Positions 18,478 through 28,378 of a stretch of DNA of 64,000 nucleotides are shown piece after piece. A model generated the notes under the pieces. The model saw only the letters and a program-made list of their open reading frames with translations, searched no databases and was not told the origin of the DNA. Each line of letters begins with the position of its first letter. Position 1 is the first letter of the stretch. Origin of the DNA: Ureibacillus xyleni (GTDB taxonomy: Bacteria > Bacillota > Bacilli > Bacillales_A > Planococcaceae); NCBI RefSeq assembly GCF_900217795.1, contig NZ_OBMQ01000001.1:239011-303010 (forward strand), written 5' to 3'. The position numbers were made by a program, and so were the translations under genes.

Positions 18478-18527
18478 AAAAAAGTGTAGATGGAGACAAT
18501 GTATATTGTCTATATCTACACTTTTTT
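18478..18527 (+). terminator. Intrinsic terminator after the NlpC/P60 gene
   Basis: Perfect stem AAAAAAGTGTAGAT/ATCTACACTTTTTT. The A-run and T-run on either side let it work on both strands. Confidence 0.9.
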
Positions 18528-18545
18528 CGTTTTTTAGGGGGGTGG

Positions 18546-19290
18546 TTGAATCTATCGTATGAACTTTCTATTAACTTACTGGATTTTTCTATTAATGCCG
18601 CAAAATTTTCTATTATGGTGGGGAAATTTTCTATAATTGATATGAAAAATTCTATTATCCAGGAACTTTCTACTAACTCACTGAATTTTTCTATTAATGC
18701 CGCAAAATTTTCTATTATAGTAGGGAAATTTTCTATAATTAGCATGAAATATTCTATTATCTAGGAACTTTCTATTAACTTACTGAATTTTTCTATTAAT
18801 CCCGCAAAATTTTCTATTATAGTAGGGGAATTTTCTATAATTAGCATGAAAGATTCTATTATCCAGGAACTTTCTTTTAACTCGCTGAATTTTTCTATTA
18901 ATCCTGCAAAATTTTCTATTATGGTGGGGGAATTTTCTATAATTAGCATGAAATATTTATCCAGGAACTTTCTTTTAACTCGCTGAATTTTTCTATTAAT
19001 CCTGCAAAATTTTCTATTATGGTGGGGGAATTTTCTATAATTAGCATGAAATATTATTATCCAGGAACTTTCTATTAACTCACTGAATTTTTCTATTAAT
19101 CCTGCAAAATTTTCTATTATGGTGGGGGAATTTTCTATAATTAGCATGAAATATTCTATTATTCAGGAACTTTCTATTAACACACTGAATTTTTCTATTA
19201 ATCCCGAAAAATTTTCTATTATAGTAGGGAATTTTCTATAATTAGCCTAAAATTTTCCATTATCTATAGGAATTTGTCTATTAATCCCAA
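18546..19290 (-). repeat. Tandem array, 21-bp units in a 102-bp higher-order repeat
   Basis: The + strand repeats TTTCTATTA(A) about every 21 bp (minus-strand core TAATAGAAA). Four 21-bp units and one 18-bp unit make a block of 102 bp. The landmark AGGAAC recurs at 18661, 18763, 18865, 18963, 19063 and 19165, so block lengths are 102, 102, 98, 100 and 102. It fills the gap between two convergent genes, and a terminator lies on each side. The core is shared with the array at 1-682. The long open frames here have no ribosome sites and I do not call genes. Confidence 0.93.
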
Positions 19291-19299
19291 AGGAACTAT

Positions 19300-19335
19300 A
19301 AAAACCCACCACCATTTATTTGGTAGCGGGTTTTT
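19300..19335 (-). terminator. Intrinsic terminator of the secA2-slaP operon
   Basis: Stem AAAAACCCACCACC/GGTAGCGGGTTTTT with one mismatch, usable on either strand. It ends five bases before the slaP stop. Confidence 0.85.
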
Positions 19336-19339
19336 AATA

Positions 19340-20239
19340 TTATTGAACCACTCTTGCTGTCCAGCGTGAGAAGTCTGCGTTTTCTGCGTCGACTAAATCA
19401 GCAGGGAAGATAAAAGTCCAAGGTTTTGTTGAGTTTGGTTGTACAGTTAAGATTGGATCTAATTTAAATGACCCTTTCGCAACACGTTTACCGTTTGCAT
19501 CAATGATTTCTAATGGAAGTTGCTCTAAATTTATCGCTTTGTCGTTACCATTTCGAATAAAAATTGATGCATGTAAGCTTTGATCATCGCGTAAATTTAC
19601 TTGCAAGCCTGTAAAGTTTACTTCTTTTTTACCTAATTTCGGTAACTCTTTTACAACCTTTTCTAATGCTTCTTGTTGTTCTTGAGGAAGTTGTTTTTTC
19701 CACGTTTCATCAAGGTCTAATTGATGGCCACGTAAAGAAATTAAATTAAAGGCAATTTTCCAGCCATCTTCAGGTACTTCTTCAGCCTCAATTGAGTTTT
19801 TATCAAAAGTAAATACCCAAGGACGAGCACTTTCTGCAGGAATTGTACCAAGTTCTTTAAAGTTGAATTGCTTTGAAGCTAAACGTTTATCGTCTTTATC
19901 TAACAAAATTAACTCGATGTCAGCAAGTTCGATTGGTTGAGATAGTGATGAACGGAAAAAGGCTTTCACGTGCCAAGATCCGTTTCGTGCTTCTTCTTCA
20001 ATGCTAATTGCCGCTAAAGATAGTTGATTTGGTTTTAACGGTTCCAACTCATTTGCTAAAAAGCGGAAAACATATTGTTGCTCTTGAGGAACGTTCCAAT
20101 CAGGATGGAAAGAAAGTTTCGTTACAACTTCTTGTGATGCTGCTTTGTCGTTTTCAGCACTTTTTACTAGTTCTTTTGAATCGATTGCGCTATCTTTTCC
20201 GACTTTATCTGTTTTCTTGAAAAAATCAAAAATTCCCAT
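19340..20239 (-). CDS. slaP: Accessory Sec system S-layer assembly protein SlaP
   Basis: A 299-residue cytoplasmic protein with no signal peptide. Residues about 40-170 and 180-299 are two related beta-rich repeats, each ending in a P-x-S-x-(R/K)PWxFxF block, as in the duplicated SLAP domain of Bacillus SlaP. In Bacillus anthracis SlaP works with SecA2 to secrete S-layer proteins. The start codon overlaps the secA2 stop by one base (TAATG), so the two are translationally coupled. Which SLH proteins they serve here cannot be read, but several candidates lie in this window. Confidence 0.85.
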   Translation of the reverse strand: MGIFDFFKKTDKVGKDSAIDSKELVKSAENDKAASQEVVTKLSFHPDWNVPQEQQYVFRFLANELEPLKPNQLSLAAISIEEEARNGSWHVKAFFRSSLSQPIELADIELILLDKDDKRLASKQFNFKELGTIPAESARPWVFTFDKNSIEAEEVPEDGWKIAFNLISLRGHQLDLDETWKKQLPQEQQEALEKVVKELPKLGKKEVNFTGLQVNLRDDQSLHASIFIRNGNDKAINLEQLPLEIIDANGKRVAKGSFKLDPILTVQPNSTKPWTFIFPADLVDAENADFSRWTARVVQ

Positions 20240-22602
20240 TATTGTTCCCCCTCTTGACTAGCCAATTGTTTCATAAAGGTTACAAGTTCTCCTACGATTG
20301 AACGACGAAGCTCTTGATAATTTTTGCCGAATAATTCTAAGCCTTCGCGTTGATAAATACGCATTGGATCTTCTTGTTGGTAATGACGTAAGCCAATTCC
20401 TTCTTTTAAATGGGCCATTTGCTCTAAATGTTTAACCCACATTGAGTCGATAAAACGTAACATGACTTGTGGAATAATTGCCATTACTTGTTCATTTTGT
20501 TCAAAGCTTTCAATCGTGCTCGCTAATTCGTCAACAGATGATTGCATTGATTCTAGAATGCGTTTTGTTTTGTTTTCTTCACGATTAATTGAAACTGGTG
20601 TAAGGAATAGCGAGTTCAAGGCATTTTCCATTTTGTCGAAGTCCCATTCAATCGGGTCAAGTTCTTCTGGTGCGTTATCGTGAACAGCGAAGTCTACTGT
20701 TTCTAGTAGCATCGTTTTCAATTCGCCGATTAAATCTTTTCCTTCTAACACACGATCGCGTAGGTTATAAATTACACGACGTTGATCATTAATTACATCA
20801 TCTAATTTTAAGTTATATTCACGCATTGAGAAATGGGCGCCTTCAACTATTCGTTGTGTTCGATTAATGAGTTCGAATACGTCTTTGTTTGTGATACGTC
20901 CAATTTCATCCACTTGCATTTTGCTTTGGAATTTTTCCACTTCTTCTTTTGCAAAGCGGCGGAACATGTCATCTTGGATGGAGATAATAAATCGACTTTC
21001 TCCAGGGTCCCCTTGACGTCCAGAACGGCCACGTAATTGATTGTCAACACGACGACTTTCATGTTTTTCAGTACCAATTACATAAAGACCACCAAGCTCA
21101 TCAACACCCTCGCCAAGTACAATGTCAGTACCACGACCAGCCATGTTTGTAGCAACAGTGATACGGCCTTTTTGACCAGCTTCTGAGATTAACTCTACCT
21201 CTTGCTCTACAGTTTTGGCGTTAAGTAATTGATATTTCAAACCATATTTGTCTAATCGTTGTGCCACTTTTTCTGATTGTAAAATGGAAGTTGTCCCAAT
21301 TAACACAGGTTGTCCTTTCTCGTGACGGCGGGATGCTTCTTGGGCTACATATTCGTATTTTGCATCAATTGTATCGAAAACGATATCTTGTTGGTCCAAT
21401 CGAATTCGCGGACGGTTTGTTGGAATTTGCACAACACTCATGCCGTAAACTTCTTGGAATTCTTTTTCTTGTGTTTTCCCTGTACCCGTCATACCAGATA
21501 ATTGTGGGTACATACGGAAGTAGTTTTGAATTGTAATTTGTGCTTGTGCTTTATTTTCTTCCGTAATGGTAACGCCTTCTTTAGCTTCAATCGCTTGGTG
21601 TAAGCCGTCTGACAGAGAACGACCTTCCAAAATACGACCAGTAAACATATCGACTAATTCGATTTTGTCATCTTTAACGATGTAATCTACGTCACGCTCG
21701 AACATAACGTGAGCACGCACCGCTTGAATTACATAGTGGTAAAGTGTTTGATGTTCTAGTTCATAAAGATTATCAACACCAAAAGCAGCTTCTACTTTTT
21801 CAATCCCTTGATCTGTTAGGGAAGTTGCTTTTGTTTCATCGTCGAAATCATAATCTTCATCTTTCTTGAAACGTTTTGCAAGAAGAGCTGCTATGCGGTG
21901 AAGTTCTTCATTTGCACTCATTTTACCTGCGATGATTAACGGTGTTTTTGCTTCGTCAATAAGTACAGAGTCCACTTCGTCAATGATAGCGAAATGATAA
22001 GGGCGCTGAACTTTATCTGCAATAGAATGCGCCATATTATCACGTAAGTAGTCGAACCCAAATTCTGTCCCTACACCATATGTAATATCTGCATTGTACG
22101 CCAGTTTTTTTTGATCTGGTTCCATCATCGGCACGTTTAGACCAACTGTTAAACCTAAAAAGCGGTGGATTTGTCCGATTAATTCGAAGTCACGTTTTGC
22201 TAAGTAATCATTTACCGTAATAACGTGAACGCCTTTTCCTTCTAAAGCACGTACGTATGAAGGAAGAGAAGCAACCAATGTTTTCCCTTCACCTGTTGGC
22301 ATTTCCGCAATGTTCCCTTCAGTAAGTACAAGCCCACCGATTAATTGCACGTCGAAATGTCTCATATTTAACACACGTTTTGATGCTTCACGAACTACTG
22401 CAAAGGCATCTGGGATAATGTTTACTAGTTCTTCACCTTGTTCTATACGTTCTTTAAATGTGAACGTCATATTGCGAAGCTCATCGTCTGTCATCGATGA
22501 GTATGTAGCTTCAAGACCATTAATTTTGTCAACTATTTTGTAGTATCTTTTTAATTCTCGAGCACTCGTTTTTTCTTTGTTACGACTAAAAATTGAGAAC
22601 AT
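20239..22602 (-). CDS. secA2: Accessory Sec translocase ATPase SecA2
   Basis: A 787-residue SecA-family motor. Walker A is MPTGEGKT (GEGKT at 104-108) and Walker B is DEVDS (208-212). The helicase block MAGRGTDIVLG and the QLRGRSGRQGDPGESRF motif are intact. It is shorter than housekeeping SecA, and the C-terminus stops at QEGEQ without the CxCx8CH zinc-binding tail that contacts SecB or lipids. This, with slaP directly downstream, marks it as the accessory SecA2 for S-layer export, not SecA1. AAAGGAGCG precedes the ATG. Confidence 0.9.
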   Translation of the reverse strand: MFSIFSRNKEKTSARELKRYYKIVDKINGLEATYSSMTDDELRNMTFTFKERIEQGEELVNIIPDAFAVVREASKRVLNMRHFDVQLIGGLVLTEGNIAEMPTGEGKTLVASLPSYVRALEGKGVHVITVNDYLAKRDFELIGQIHRFLGLTVGLNVPMMEPDQKKLAYNADITYGVGTEFGFDYLRDNMAHSIADKVQRPYHFAIIDEVDSVLIDEAKTPLIIAGKMSANEELHRIAALLAKRFKKDEDYDFDDETKATSLTDQGIEKVEAAFGVDNLYELEHQTLYHYVIQAVRAHVMFERDVDYIVKDDKIELVDMFTGRILEGRSLSDGLHQAIEAKEGVTITEENKAQAQITIQNYFRMYPQLSGMTGTGKTQEKEFQEVYGMSVVQIPTNRPRIRLDQQDIVFDTIDAKYEYVAQEASRRHEKGQPVLIGTTSILQSEKVAQRLDKYGLKYQLLNAKTVEQEVELISEAGQKGRITVATNMAGRGTDIVLGEGVDELGGLYVIGTEKHESRRVDNQLRGRSGRQGDPGESRFIISIQDDMFRRFAKEEVEKFQSKMQVDEIGRITNKDVFELINRTQRIVEGAHFSMREYNLKLDDVINDQRRVIYNLRDRVLEGKDLIGELKTMLLETVDFAVHDNAPEELDPIEWDFDKMENALNSLFLTPVSINREENKTKRILESMQSSVDELASTIESFEQNEQVMAIIPQVMLRFIDSMWVKHLEQMAHLKEGIGLRHYQQEDPMRIYQREGLELFGKNYQELRRSIVGELVTFMKQLASQEGEQ

Positions 22603-22803
22603 GATTTTACGCTCCTTTAAAAATTGTCTATACTTGTAGACACTTCATTATTCTATCAAACTTTTGGGGGTATGACTATAAAACCATAGGGAAAACTAAG
22701 GGTGAAACAGCCTCTAATACGGGTAAATTTCCAAATTTAATAAATTCATAATATTTGTTCCACTTTTGTAACAGAGAAAAGCCTATATTTTAAAAATTAT
22801 TCA

Positions 22804-22812
22804 TGCTATAAT
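22804..22812 (+). promoter_or_regulatory. Extended -10 element of tagO
   Basis: TGCTATAAT is an exact extended -10 about 47 bp before the tagO start. No good -35 is visible, as is usual with an extended -10. Upstream, at about 22755-22775, a TGTTAC/TGGAAC pair (minus strand) is one base short of a WalR box. Confidence 0.5.
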
Positions 22813-22858
22813 TATTCTGGATTATCGTGCATATATTTTATTTTTGAGGAGGAGAGAC

Positions 22859-23920
22859 ATGCTTTACGTGTCTTTAATCGCGGCGTTTCTTACGTCAATT
22901 TTAATTACTCCGTTAGTAAAGCGATTAGCATTTCGAATAGGTGCAGTTGACGCGCCAAACTATCGAAAGGTCCATTCGCGCATCATGCCTCGATTAGGTG
23001 GTTTAGCAATTTTTATTGCTTTTGTAGTAGGATTTATCACTTTAAGACCGGATATACCGAGATTTGAATCTCCCTACATGTCTATAGCCATTATTTTAGG
23101 TGCAACTGTCATTGTTATTACTGGAATTTTAGATGATATGTACGAAATTTCAGCTAAAGCAAAAATGATTGGGCAAATAATTGCTGCATGTATTATTGTA
23201 TTTTTTGGAGATATCCAAATCGGAATGATTAACTTACCATTCGGTGGGGAGTTAGATTTCGGATTTTTAAGTATTCCATTTACACTTTTATGGATTGTTG
23301 GTATTACGAATGCCATTAATTTAATTGATGGTCTTGATGGTCTAGCAGCGGGTGTCTCTACAATTGCCCTTATTACGCTGGCGTGTATGGCCTTCATCAT
23401 GGGGAACATGTTTGTTGTCGCAATTGCAGCCATCTTAGCATGTAGCACGATTGGTTTTTTATTCTACAATTTCCATCCAGCTAAAATTTTCATGGGCGAT
23501 ACGGGAGCTCTGTTTTTAGGATTTATGATTTCAGTGATGTCTCTGTTAGGGTTTAAAGGAATCACAGTATTTTCATTCATTATCCCAGTTATTATGCTTG
23601 GTGTGCCAATTTCTGATACATTTTTCGCGATTGTACGTCGCTTACGAAACAAACAAAAATGGTCAGATCCAGACAAATCACACTTGCATCACCGTTTAAT
23701 TGATATTGGTTTTTCACATCGCCAAACGGTTTTAATTATTTATGCAATTGCATCATTATTTGGACTAGCAGCCATTACCATTTCTGTGTCCAAGTTATGG
23801 GGAGCAATTCTTCTTATCACAGTGATCATCGTTGCTATTGAGTTATTTGTTGAGATGATTGGACTAGCCGGGAAGAACTATAAACCTTTACTAAATATCG
23901 TGAGAATCTTTAATAAATAA
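22859..23920 (+). CDS. tagO: Undecaprenyl-phosphate GlcNAc-1-phosphate transferase TagO
   Basis: A 353-residue membrane enzyme of the MraY/WecA superfamily with about eleven transmembrane segments. It is predicted to load GlcNAc-1-phosphate on undecaprenyl phosphate, the first step for wall teichoic acid or secondary wall polysaccharide. Visible motifs are the cytoplasmic DDMYE, NAINLIDGLDGLAAG, FMGDTGALFLG and the HLHHRL histidine block. ATG 22859 follows GAGGAGGAGA; the open frame reaches back to a TTG that lies inside this site. It stands divergent from secA2-slaP and ends at a terminator. SLH anchoring needs this polymer. Confidence 0.93.
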   Translation: MLYVSLIAAFLTSILITPLVKRLAFRIGAVDAPNYRKVHSRIMPRLGGLAIFIAFVVGFITLRPDIPRFESPYMSIAIILGATVIVITGILDDMYEISAKAKMIGQIIAACIIVFFGDIQIGMINLPFGGELDFGFLSIPFTLLWIVGITNAINLIDGLDGLAAGVSTIALITLACMAFIMGNMFVVAIAAILACSTIGFLFYNFHPAKIFMGDTGALFLGFMISVMSLLGFKGITVFSFIIPVIMLGVPISDTFFAIVRRLRNKQKWSDPDKSHLHHRLIDIGFSHRQTVLIIYAIASLFGLAAITISVSKLWGAILLITVIIVAIELFVEMIGLAGKNYKPLLNIVRIFNK

Positions 23921-23948
23921 AAATTACTTTGTTAAAATAATTTGGTGA

Positions 23949-23978
23949 GCCGCTACTTTCAATGGTAGTGGCTTTTTT
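23949..23978 (+). terminator. Intrinsic terminator of tagO
   Basis: Stem GCCGCTAC/GTAGTGGC followed by TTTTTT. Confidence 0.9.
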
Positions 23979-24092
23979 ATATGCAATTATTGTCGAAAAA
24001 TGCTATTGATTATATAGCGAAATAATATAGTACATTCGACTTAGATAAAGTAAAATATAGGTAAAATACTTCTTTGAAGGAGGAAGATTAAT

Positions 24093-26345
24093 TTGAGGAA
24101 AATTCTCTATCCTTTGCTCGCATTAGTGGTAATTTTACAACTAGTTGTTTCTCCTTTATCCGCAAGTGCTGCAGAACAAGTTTATTTTACCGAGCCGGAA
24201 GAGGGAAAGTATGAGCCATTACATCCTTATACATTGAATTGGACGGGGAATGTGTTAGTTGATGGTGGGTATAATTTAAGCACAAAGGTATTACATGGTC
24301 GTGGTCAAGGTAATCTTGCTGATATTGTCATTACGGATGAAGAAATTGGTGCAAATGCTATTATTGACTTAGGCCCTAATGCAAGTCTGACTACCACAAT
24401 AAACCCGGACCAGTATCGAGGGTGGAAAACGTATGTTCCGTTAAGGTATTCGACATACTTGATCAAAACTCACGATAATAAATATGCTAAAGTTAAAATT
24501 ACGGATATTCAGCCGGGGAGAGTGTATTTCCAATATGTAATGGAAACTGATGCACCGGTTCAAGGGAGTTGGAAAGAATTCTCTGAGAAATATCAGGTTC
24601 CACGAAATAAAGAATGGCGAATTAATTTTAGTAGAGAAGTGGATGCAACATCTGTTCATACTCAAAATGTGTATGTGACTTCCGAGAGTGGTTCACGGGT
24701 AAATGTTTTAGTAAAAGTTGACCCGAACAATTCAAAAACTGTTTTAGTTCATCCACCGAGTAATGGGTATGAATATGGGAAATCGTATACTTTATATGTT
24801 CAGAATATTAAGGAAAAGGAAACAAGTAAACTAATCAAAGAAAATGTTAAAATGAAGTTTACAATTGAGCAATCACCTGTCCAGCCAAAACCACCGACGA
24901 ACATAGTAGCAACTGGTGGCAATGACAGTATTAATATTTCTTGGACAAATAGCCCAGATAATAATATTAAAGGATATTACATTTATACAAGTACTGATAA
25001 TACAAACTTTACAAGGTTAATTAACACAGTTAACAACAGTTATTTATTTAATGGCAGTAACTTTACCATTAAAGCAACTAATGGCCAAAAACTATATATC
25101 TATATCGTTGCAGTCGATCTATTTGATAGAGTATCTATAAAAACAGATGTGATTACTGTGACACCTATTGCGGATATAGCACCAAATCCTCCAAGAAATA
25201 TAATAGCAAGCCCTTATGGAGACGAAATTGATGTAAGTTGGGATGATAGTACTTCTAGTAATGTAGATGGATACCGTATTTATATTAGTACGGATGGAGT
25301 AAACTTTAAACCATTACGAAATTCGGAAGATGCAAGCGATATCTTTAGAGGGAACTATGTAATTATTGATGGATATTCAGGGAAAACCGTATATCTCTAT
25401 GTAGTAGCGGTAAATAAGAATGGTACAGAATCGGCTAAGACAACTACGTTAACAGTGAAGCCGGGTGAAACTCAACCAAATCCTCCTTCCAATCTGAAGG
25501 CGATTCCGGGGGATGGTGTAATTGATTTAAGTTGGTCAAGTAGCACAAGTTCCAATATTTCTGGATATTATGTTTATGCGAGATATGACGGTGAAATCAA
25601 TTTCCGAAAACTAACAATTAGTGGTAGTAACAATAATCTCTTCACTGGAAATAGTGTGAAAATCCCAGTAACGAATGGGCAAAAAGTATTCTTTTATGTA
25701 ACAGCTGTAAATACGAATGGTAAGGAGTCTAGCAGTTCGTTTGTGGTATCAGCGACAGCAACAAGTTCAAGTTCCTACACAGCACCAGTAATTCATACAA
25801 CAACTCCCGGTAATGGTACAATTAAAATTGAGTGGTTTGAAATTTATGATCCTAATTTACTCGGATACTATGTGTATTTAAGTGAAGGGTCAACGAATAA
25901 TTTTAAAAGACTAACATATAGTGACGGAAATCCGTTAGTCATTAGTACAGAGCAATTAATTGACAGTTTAAAGAATGGCACAAAATATTATTTATATGTT
26001 TCAGCAGTTTATAAAAATAATCAAATAGTTGATTCAAACATTGTATCAACTACAACAACTACTGGTACCTATACAGATTGGAGTGGAACATGGAGTACGG
26101 ACTATGGAACGATGCAGTTAAAACAACTTGGGTATACAGTTGTGGGTACTTATAAATATGGATCTGTCGAGGGTACAATCACAGGTACAGTTGACGGTTA
26201 TACTTTAAAAGGCAAGTTTAGTGAACCGGGGAACACGGGAGATATTGAATTTATGATGACAACAGATAAGACCGAATTCTTAGGGAAATACCGAAATCAG
26301 TATCAAACTATCTGGGCACCTTGGGATGGAGAACGAATATATTAA
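24093..26345 (+). CDS. Secreted multi-domain protein with fibronectin type III repeats
   Basis: A 750-residue secreted protein of unknown role. A signal peptide (about 1-28) is followed by a region with no clear match (30-165), a Big_5/SbsA-type Ig-like domain (about 168-258, ending in YGKSYTLYVQ), and four fibronectin-III-like repeats (about 262-355, 363-455, 461-555, 563-650), the first three opening with PPxN. The last 80 residues are a beta-rich domain starting WSGTWSTDYGTM. No SLH, LPXTG or transmembrane anchor is visible. Start TTG is supported by AAGGAGGAAGA. It is monocistronic. An adhesive or wall-associated role is possible but not shown. Confidence 0.82.
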   Translation: MRKILYPLLALVVILQLVVSPLSASAAEQVYFTEPEEGKYEPLHPYTLNWTGNVLVDGGYNLSTKVLHGRGQGNLADIVITDEEIGANAIIDLGPNASLTTTINPDQYRGWKTYVPLRYSTYLIKTHDNKYAKVKITDIQPGRVYFQYVMETDAPVQGSWKEFSEKYQVPRNKEWRINFSREVDATSVHTQNVYVTSESGSRVNVLVKVDPNNSKTVLVHPPSNGYEYGKSYTLYVQNIKEKETSKLIKENVKMKFTIEQSPVQPKPPTNIVATGGNDSINISWTNSPDNNIKGYYIYTSTDNTNFTRLINTVNNSYLFNGSNFTIKATNGQKLYIYIVAVDLFDRVSIKTDVITVTPIADIAPNPPRNIIASPYGDEIDVSWDDSTSSNVDGYRIYISTDGVNFKPLRNSEDASDIFRGNYVIIDGYSGKTVYLYVVAVNKNGTESAKTTTLTVKPGETQPNPPSNLKAIPGDGVIDLSWSSSTSSNISGYYVYARYDGEINFRKLTISGSNNNLFTGNSVKIPVTNGQKVFFYVTAVNTNGKESSSSFVVSATATSSSSYTAPVIHTTTPGNGTIKIEWFEIYDPNLLGYYVYLSEGSTNNFKRLTYSDGNPLVISTEQLIDSLKNGTKYYLYVSAVYKNNQIVDSNIVSTTTTTGTYTDWSGTWSTDYGTMQLKQLGYTVVGTYKYGSVEGTITGTVDGYTLKGKFSEPGNTGDIEFMMTTDKTEFLGKYRNQYQTIWAPWDGERIY

Positions 26346-26352
26346 ATGATTG

Positions 26353-26386
26353 CACAACCAGTTATATAAATGCTGGTTGTGTTTTT
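26353..26386 (+). terminator. Intrinsic terminator of the fibronectin-III protein gene
   Basis: Stem CACAACCAG/CTGGTTGTG followed by TTTTT. Confidence 0.9.
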
Positions 26387-26518
26387 GTTTGAATAGAATT
26401 TTCACTGGGACAAATGAAGTTAATAAGCAAATCGCTAAAAGGGGAAAATAGTATTAAATGGCAAGAGTTACTACTGCTACGGGTATCAAATGATTACTAA
26501 GGGAACAACATTATGTTA

Positions 26519-27093
26519 AGCGCACAAATGATTTAGCTAAGTGCACAAAAGGATTGTCAAGTGCACAAAAGATTTAGCTAAGTGCACAAAAGAATTAGCT
26601 AAGTGCACAAAAGGATAGGTAAGTGCACAAAAGAATTAGCTAAACGCACAAAAGATTTCGCAAACGGACAAGTTTATAGGTAAACATGAAAGCAGAGGGA
26701 ATGGGCAAAAGTTGCTATGTGGACGAAAAGAAGCGATAAGTGAGCAAAAGCGATTGCTATGTGGACGAAAAGAAGCTGAAAGTAGCAAAACCAGCATCTA
26801 TGTGGACAAAAATGAGATCAATAAGTAAAAAAATAGCCTCAATGAGTAAAATCTTTAGTCGAATGAACAAGAAGTTGCTGAATGAGCAAAATGCGGTATT
26901 GAATGGGCAAAACTTAATATCGAGTGAGCAAAAAGAGCAGCTGAATGGGCAAAATCCAAAGCCTGAATGGGCAAAATCCAAAGCCTGAATGAGCAAAATG
27001 CTGCTGAATGGGCAAAACTTAATATCGAGTGAGCAAAAAGAGTAGCTGAATGGGCAAAATCCAAAGCCTGAATGAGCAAAATGAACGGCCTAG
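26519..27093 (+). repeat. Two adjoining ~21-bp tandem arrays (GTGCACAAAAG and GAGCAAAA types)
   Basis: First array: GCACAAA at 26522, 26543, 26563, 26584, 26605, 26625 and 26646, steps of 20 or 21 bp, with the spacer often ATTAGCTAA. Second array, from about 26690: cores GTGGACGAAAA, GAGCAAAA and GGGCAAAA, steps of 19-22 bp. A run of several second-type units (about 26935 to 27070) is itself duplicated. It fills the gap between two convergent genes, with a terminator on each side. Region 26387-26518 holds nothing I can name. The open frames inside have no ribosome sites. Confidence 0.88.
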
Positions 27094-27126
27094 AATTGAC
27101 ATAATCCGCACTTTTGGAAACCCCAA

Positions 27127-27174
27127 ATAAAAAGACCACGAAGAACTCCCTTCCTAAAGAAGTTCTCCGTGGTC
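27127..27174 (-). terminator. Intrinsic terminator of the second LCP gene
   Basis: Stem GACCACG-AGAACT/AGTTCT-CGTGGTC. On the minus strand it is followed by TTTTTATTT. Confidence 0.85.
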
Positions 27175-27181
27175 GGACAAT

Positions 27182-28246
27182 TTAATTATTCACCGAAACA
27201 TTCGCCTCAGCTGCTTTTTCGTTCTCTGGTGTTGTTCCTGAGATGTCAGATGTATCTGGGATTAAGCCAAGGTGACTTTTTAAAATGTGTTGTGTTTCTG
27301 ATAGTGATTCTTCGTCCAATTGATAGTAATAAACACCAGTGGACATATCGTTATAACCGTTTAATGTAATTGTATCGATTTGCGGAATGCCTTTTGATGC
27401 GTAGCTGAAGAAGGACTTCATTTCGTCAAAGGTCATGTCCGTTTTCATGTTGTCACCGATTGCTTCGATTACGTCATCATATTTCGTAATAGACGAAACG
27501 GATGCTGCTTTTTTCGCAATTGCTTTTAATATATCTTGTTGACGTTTACCACGCATTAAGTCGCTATCGTGTTTACGTGTTCGAGCTAATGATAAGGCTT
27601 GACTACCGTTTAGTTGTTGTAAACCTGGTTCGAGCTGAATTGTGTAACGATCGTTTTCGTCTTTTTCAGTGAAAGCATACGGAATGTCGACATCTACTTC
27701 GATTCCACCTAATGCATCTACTACATCGATGAATGCATCAAAGTTCATTCGGACATAATAATCTACAGGGATATCAAATAATTCCTCAACTGTTTCGATT
27801 GTTGCAAGTGTTCCACCAAATGCATGGGCGTGGGTAATTTTATCGTTATAGCCTACTTCTGGGATATACACGTATGAGTCACGAGGAATACTTACTAACT
27901 TCACCGATTTTGCTTCGTTGTTTAATGTTGCTAACACTAGAGCATCTGAACGGGAATTTTCAGCACCTTGTCCGCGTTTTTCACTATCATCGACACCAAT
28001 GAATAGGATGGACACATTGTCTTGAATAGGTTCGACTTTTGCTTCTCGTTTTTCGGAAACGGGACGATCCTCAATGACTTCATAAGAATCATTTACTGCA
28101 TATTCAGCTTTTTTCGTGATGTAAACACCGTATGCAGTGACGCAGATTAAAAGAGAAGCCGACAGTAAAAGCAGTACTTTGAGAACCAAAGAAAATTTTG
28201 TCGACTTTTTTTTCTTTTTCACATTATTTATTTTTGATCTTTTCAT
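27182..28246 (-). CDS. LytR-CpsA-Psr (LCP) family glycopolymer transferase
   Basis: A 354-residue LCP protein with a lysine-rich cytoplasmic N-terminus, one transmembrane segment (about 24-44) and an extracellular LCP domain. SIPRDSYVYIPEVGYNDKITHAHAFGG, LARTRKHDSDLMRGKRQQ and DYYVRMNFDAF blocks are intact. AGAGGAGAA precedes the ATG. It sits beside the degS/degU locus, the place of lytR/tagU-like genes in Bacillus. The function is transfer of teichoic acid or wall polysaccharide from lipid carrier to peptidoglycan. With the gene at 13963 this makes two LCP enzymes in the window. Confidence 0.92.
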   Translation of the reverse strand: MKRSKINNVKKKKKSTKFSLVLKVLLLLSASLLICVTAYGVYITKKAEYAVNDSYEVIEDRPVSEKREAKVEPIQDNVSILFIGVDDSEKRGQGAENSRSDALVLATLNNEAKSVKLVSIPRDSYVYIPEVGYNDKITHAHAFGGTLATIETVEELFDIPVDYYVRMNFDAFIDVVDALGGIEVDVDIPYAFTEKDENDRYTIQLEPGLQQLNGSQALSLARTRKHDSDLMRGKRQQDILKAIAKKAASVSSITKYDDVIEAIGDNMKTDMTFDEMKSFFSYASKGIPQIDTITLNGYNDMSTGVYYYQLDEESLSETQHILKSHLGLIPDTSDISGTTPENEKAAEANVSVNN

Positions 28247-28378
28247 TTAAATTCTCCTCTAAAATGTAGGAATCGTGTATATAAACTTAACTAATTGTAT
28301 ATATCTATAGTATGTCGAACATTTTTCAAAAAAACAGTGGTAATACTTTCACTATGTAAATCACGATAATCGCATTTA

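Noticed and set aside
18546-19147. Long open frames in the 18.5-19.1 kb array, both strands
   Set aside because: Same cause as above; low-complexity and between two terminators.
18546-19290. CRISPR-like alternation of repeat and spacer
   Set aside because: Constant parts are only about 10 bp, spacers recur in a higher-order block, and no cas gene is present in the window.
20239-22602. The housekeeping SecA
   Set aside because: It lacks the C-terminal zinc-binding tail and is coupled to slaP, which points to SecA2.
26740-27139. Open frames on both strands in the 26.5-27.1 kb gap
   Set aside because: They consist of array units, with no ribosome sites or family resemblance.
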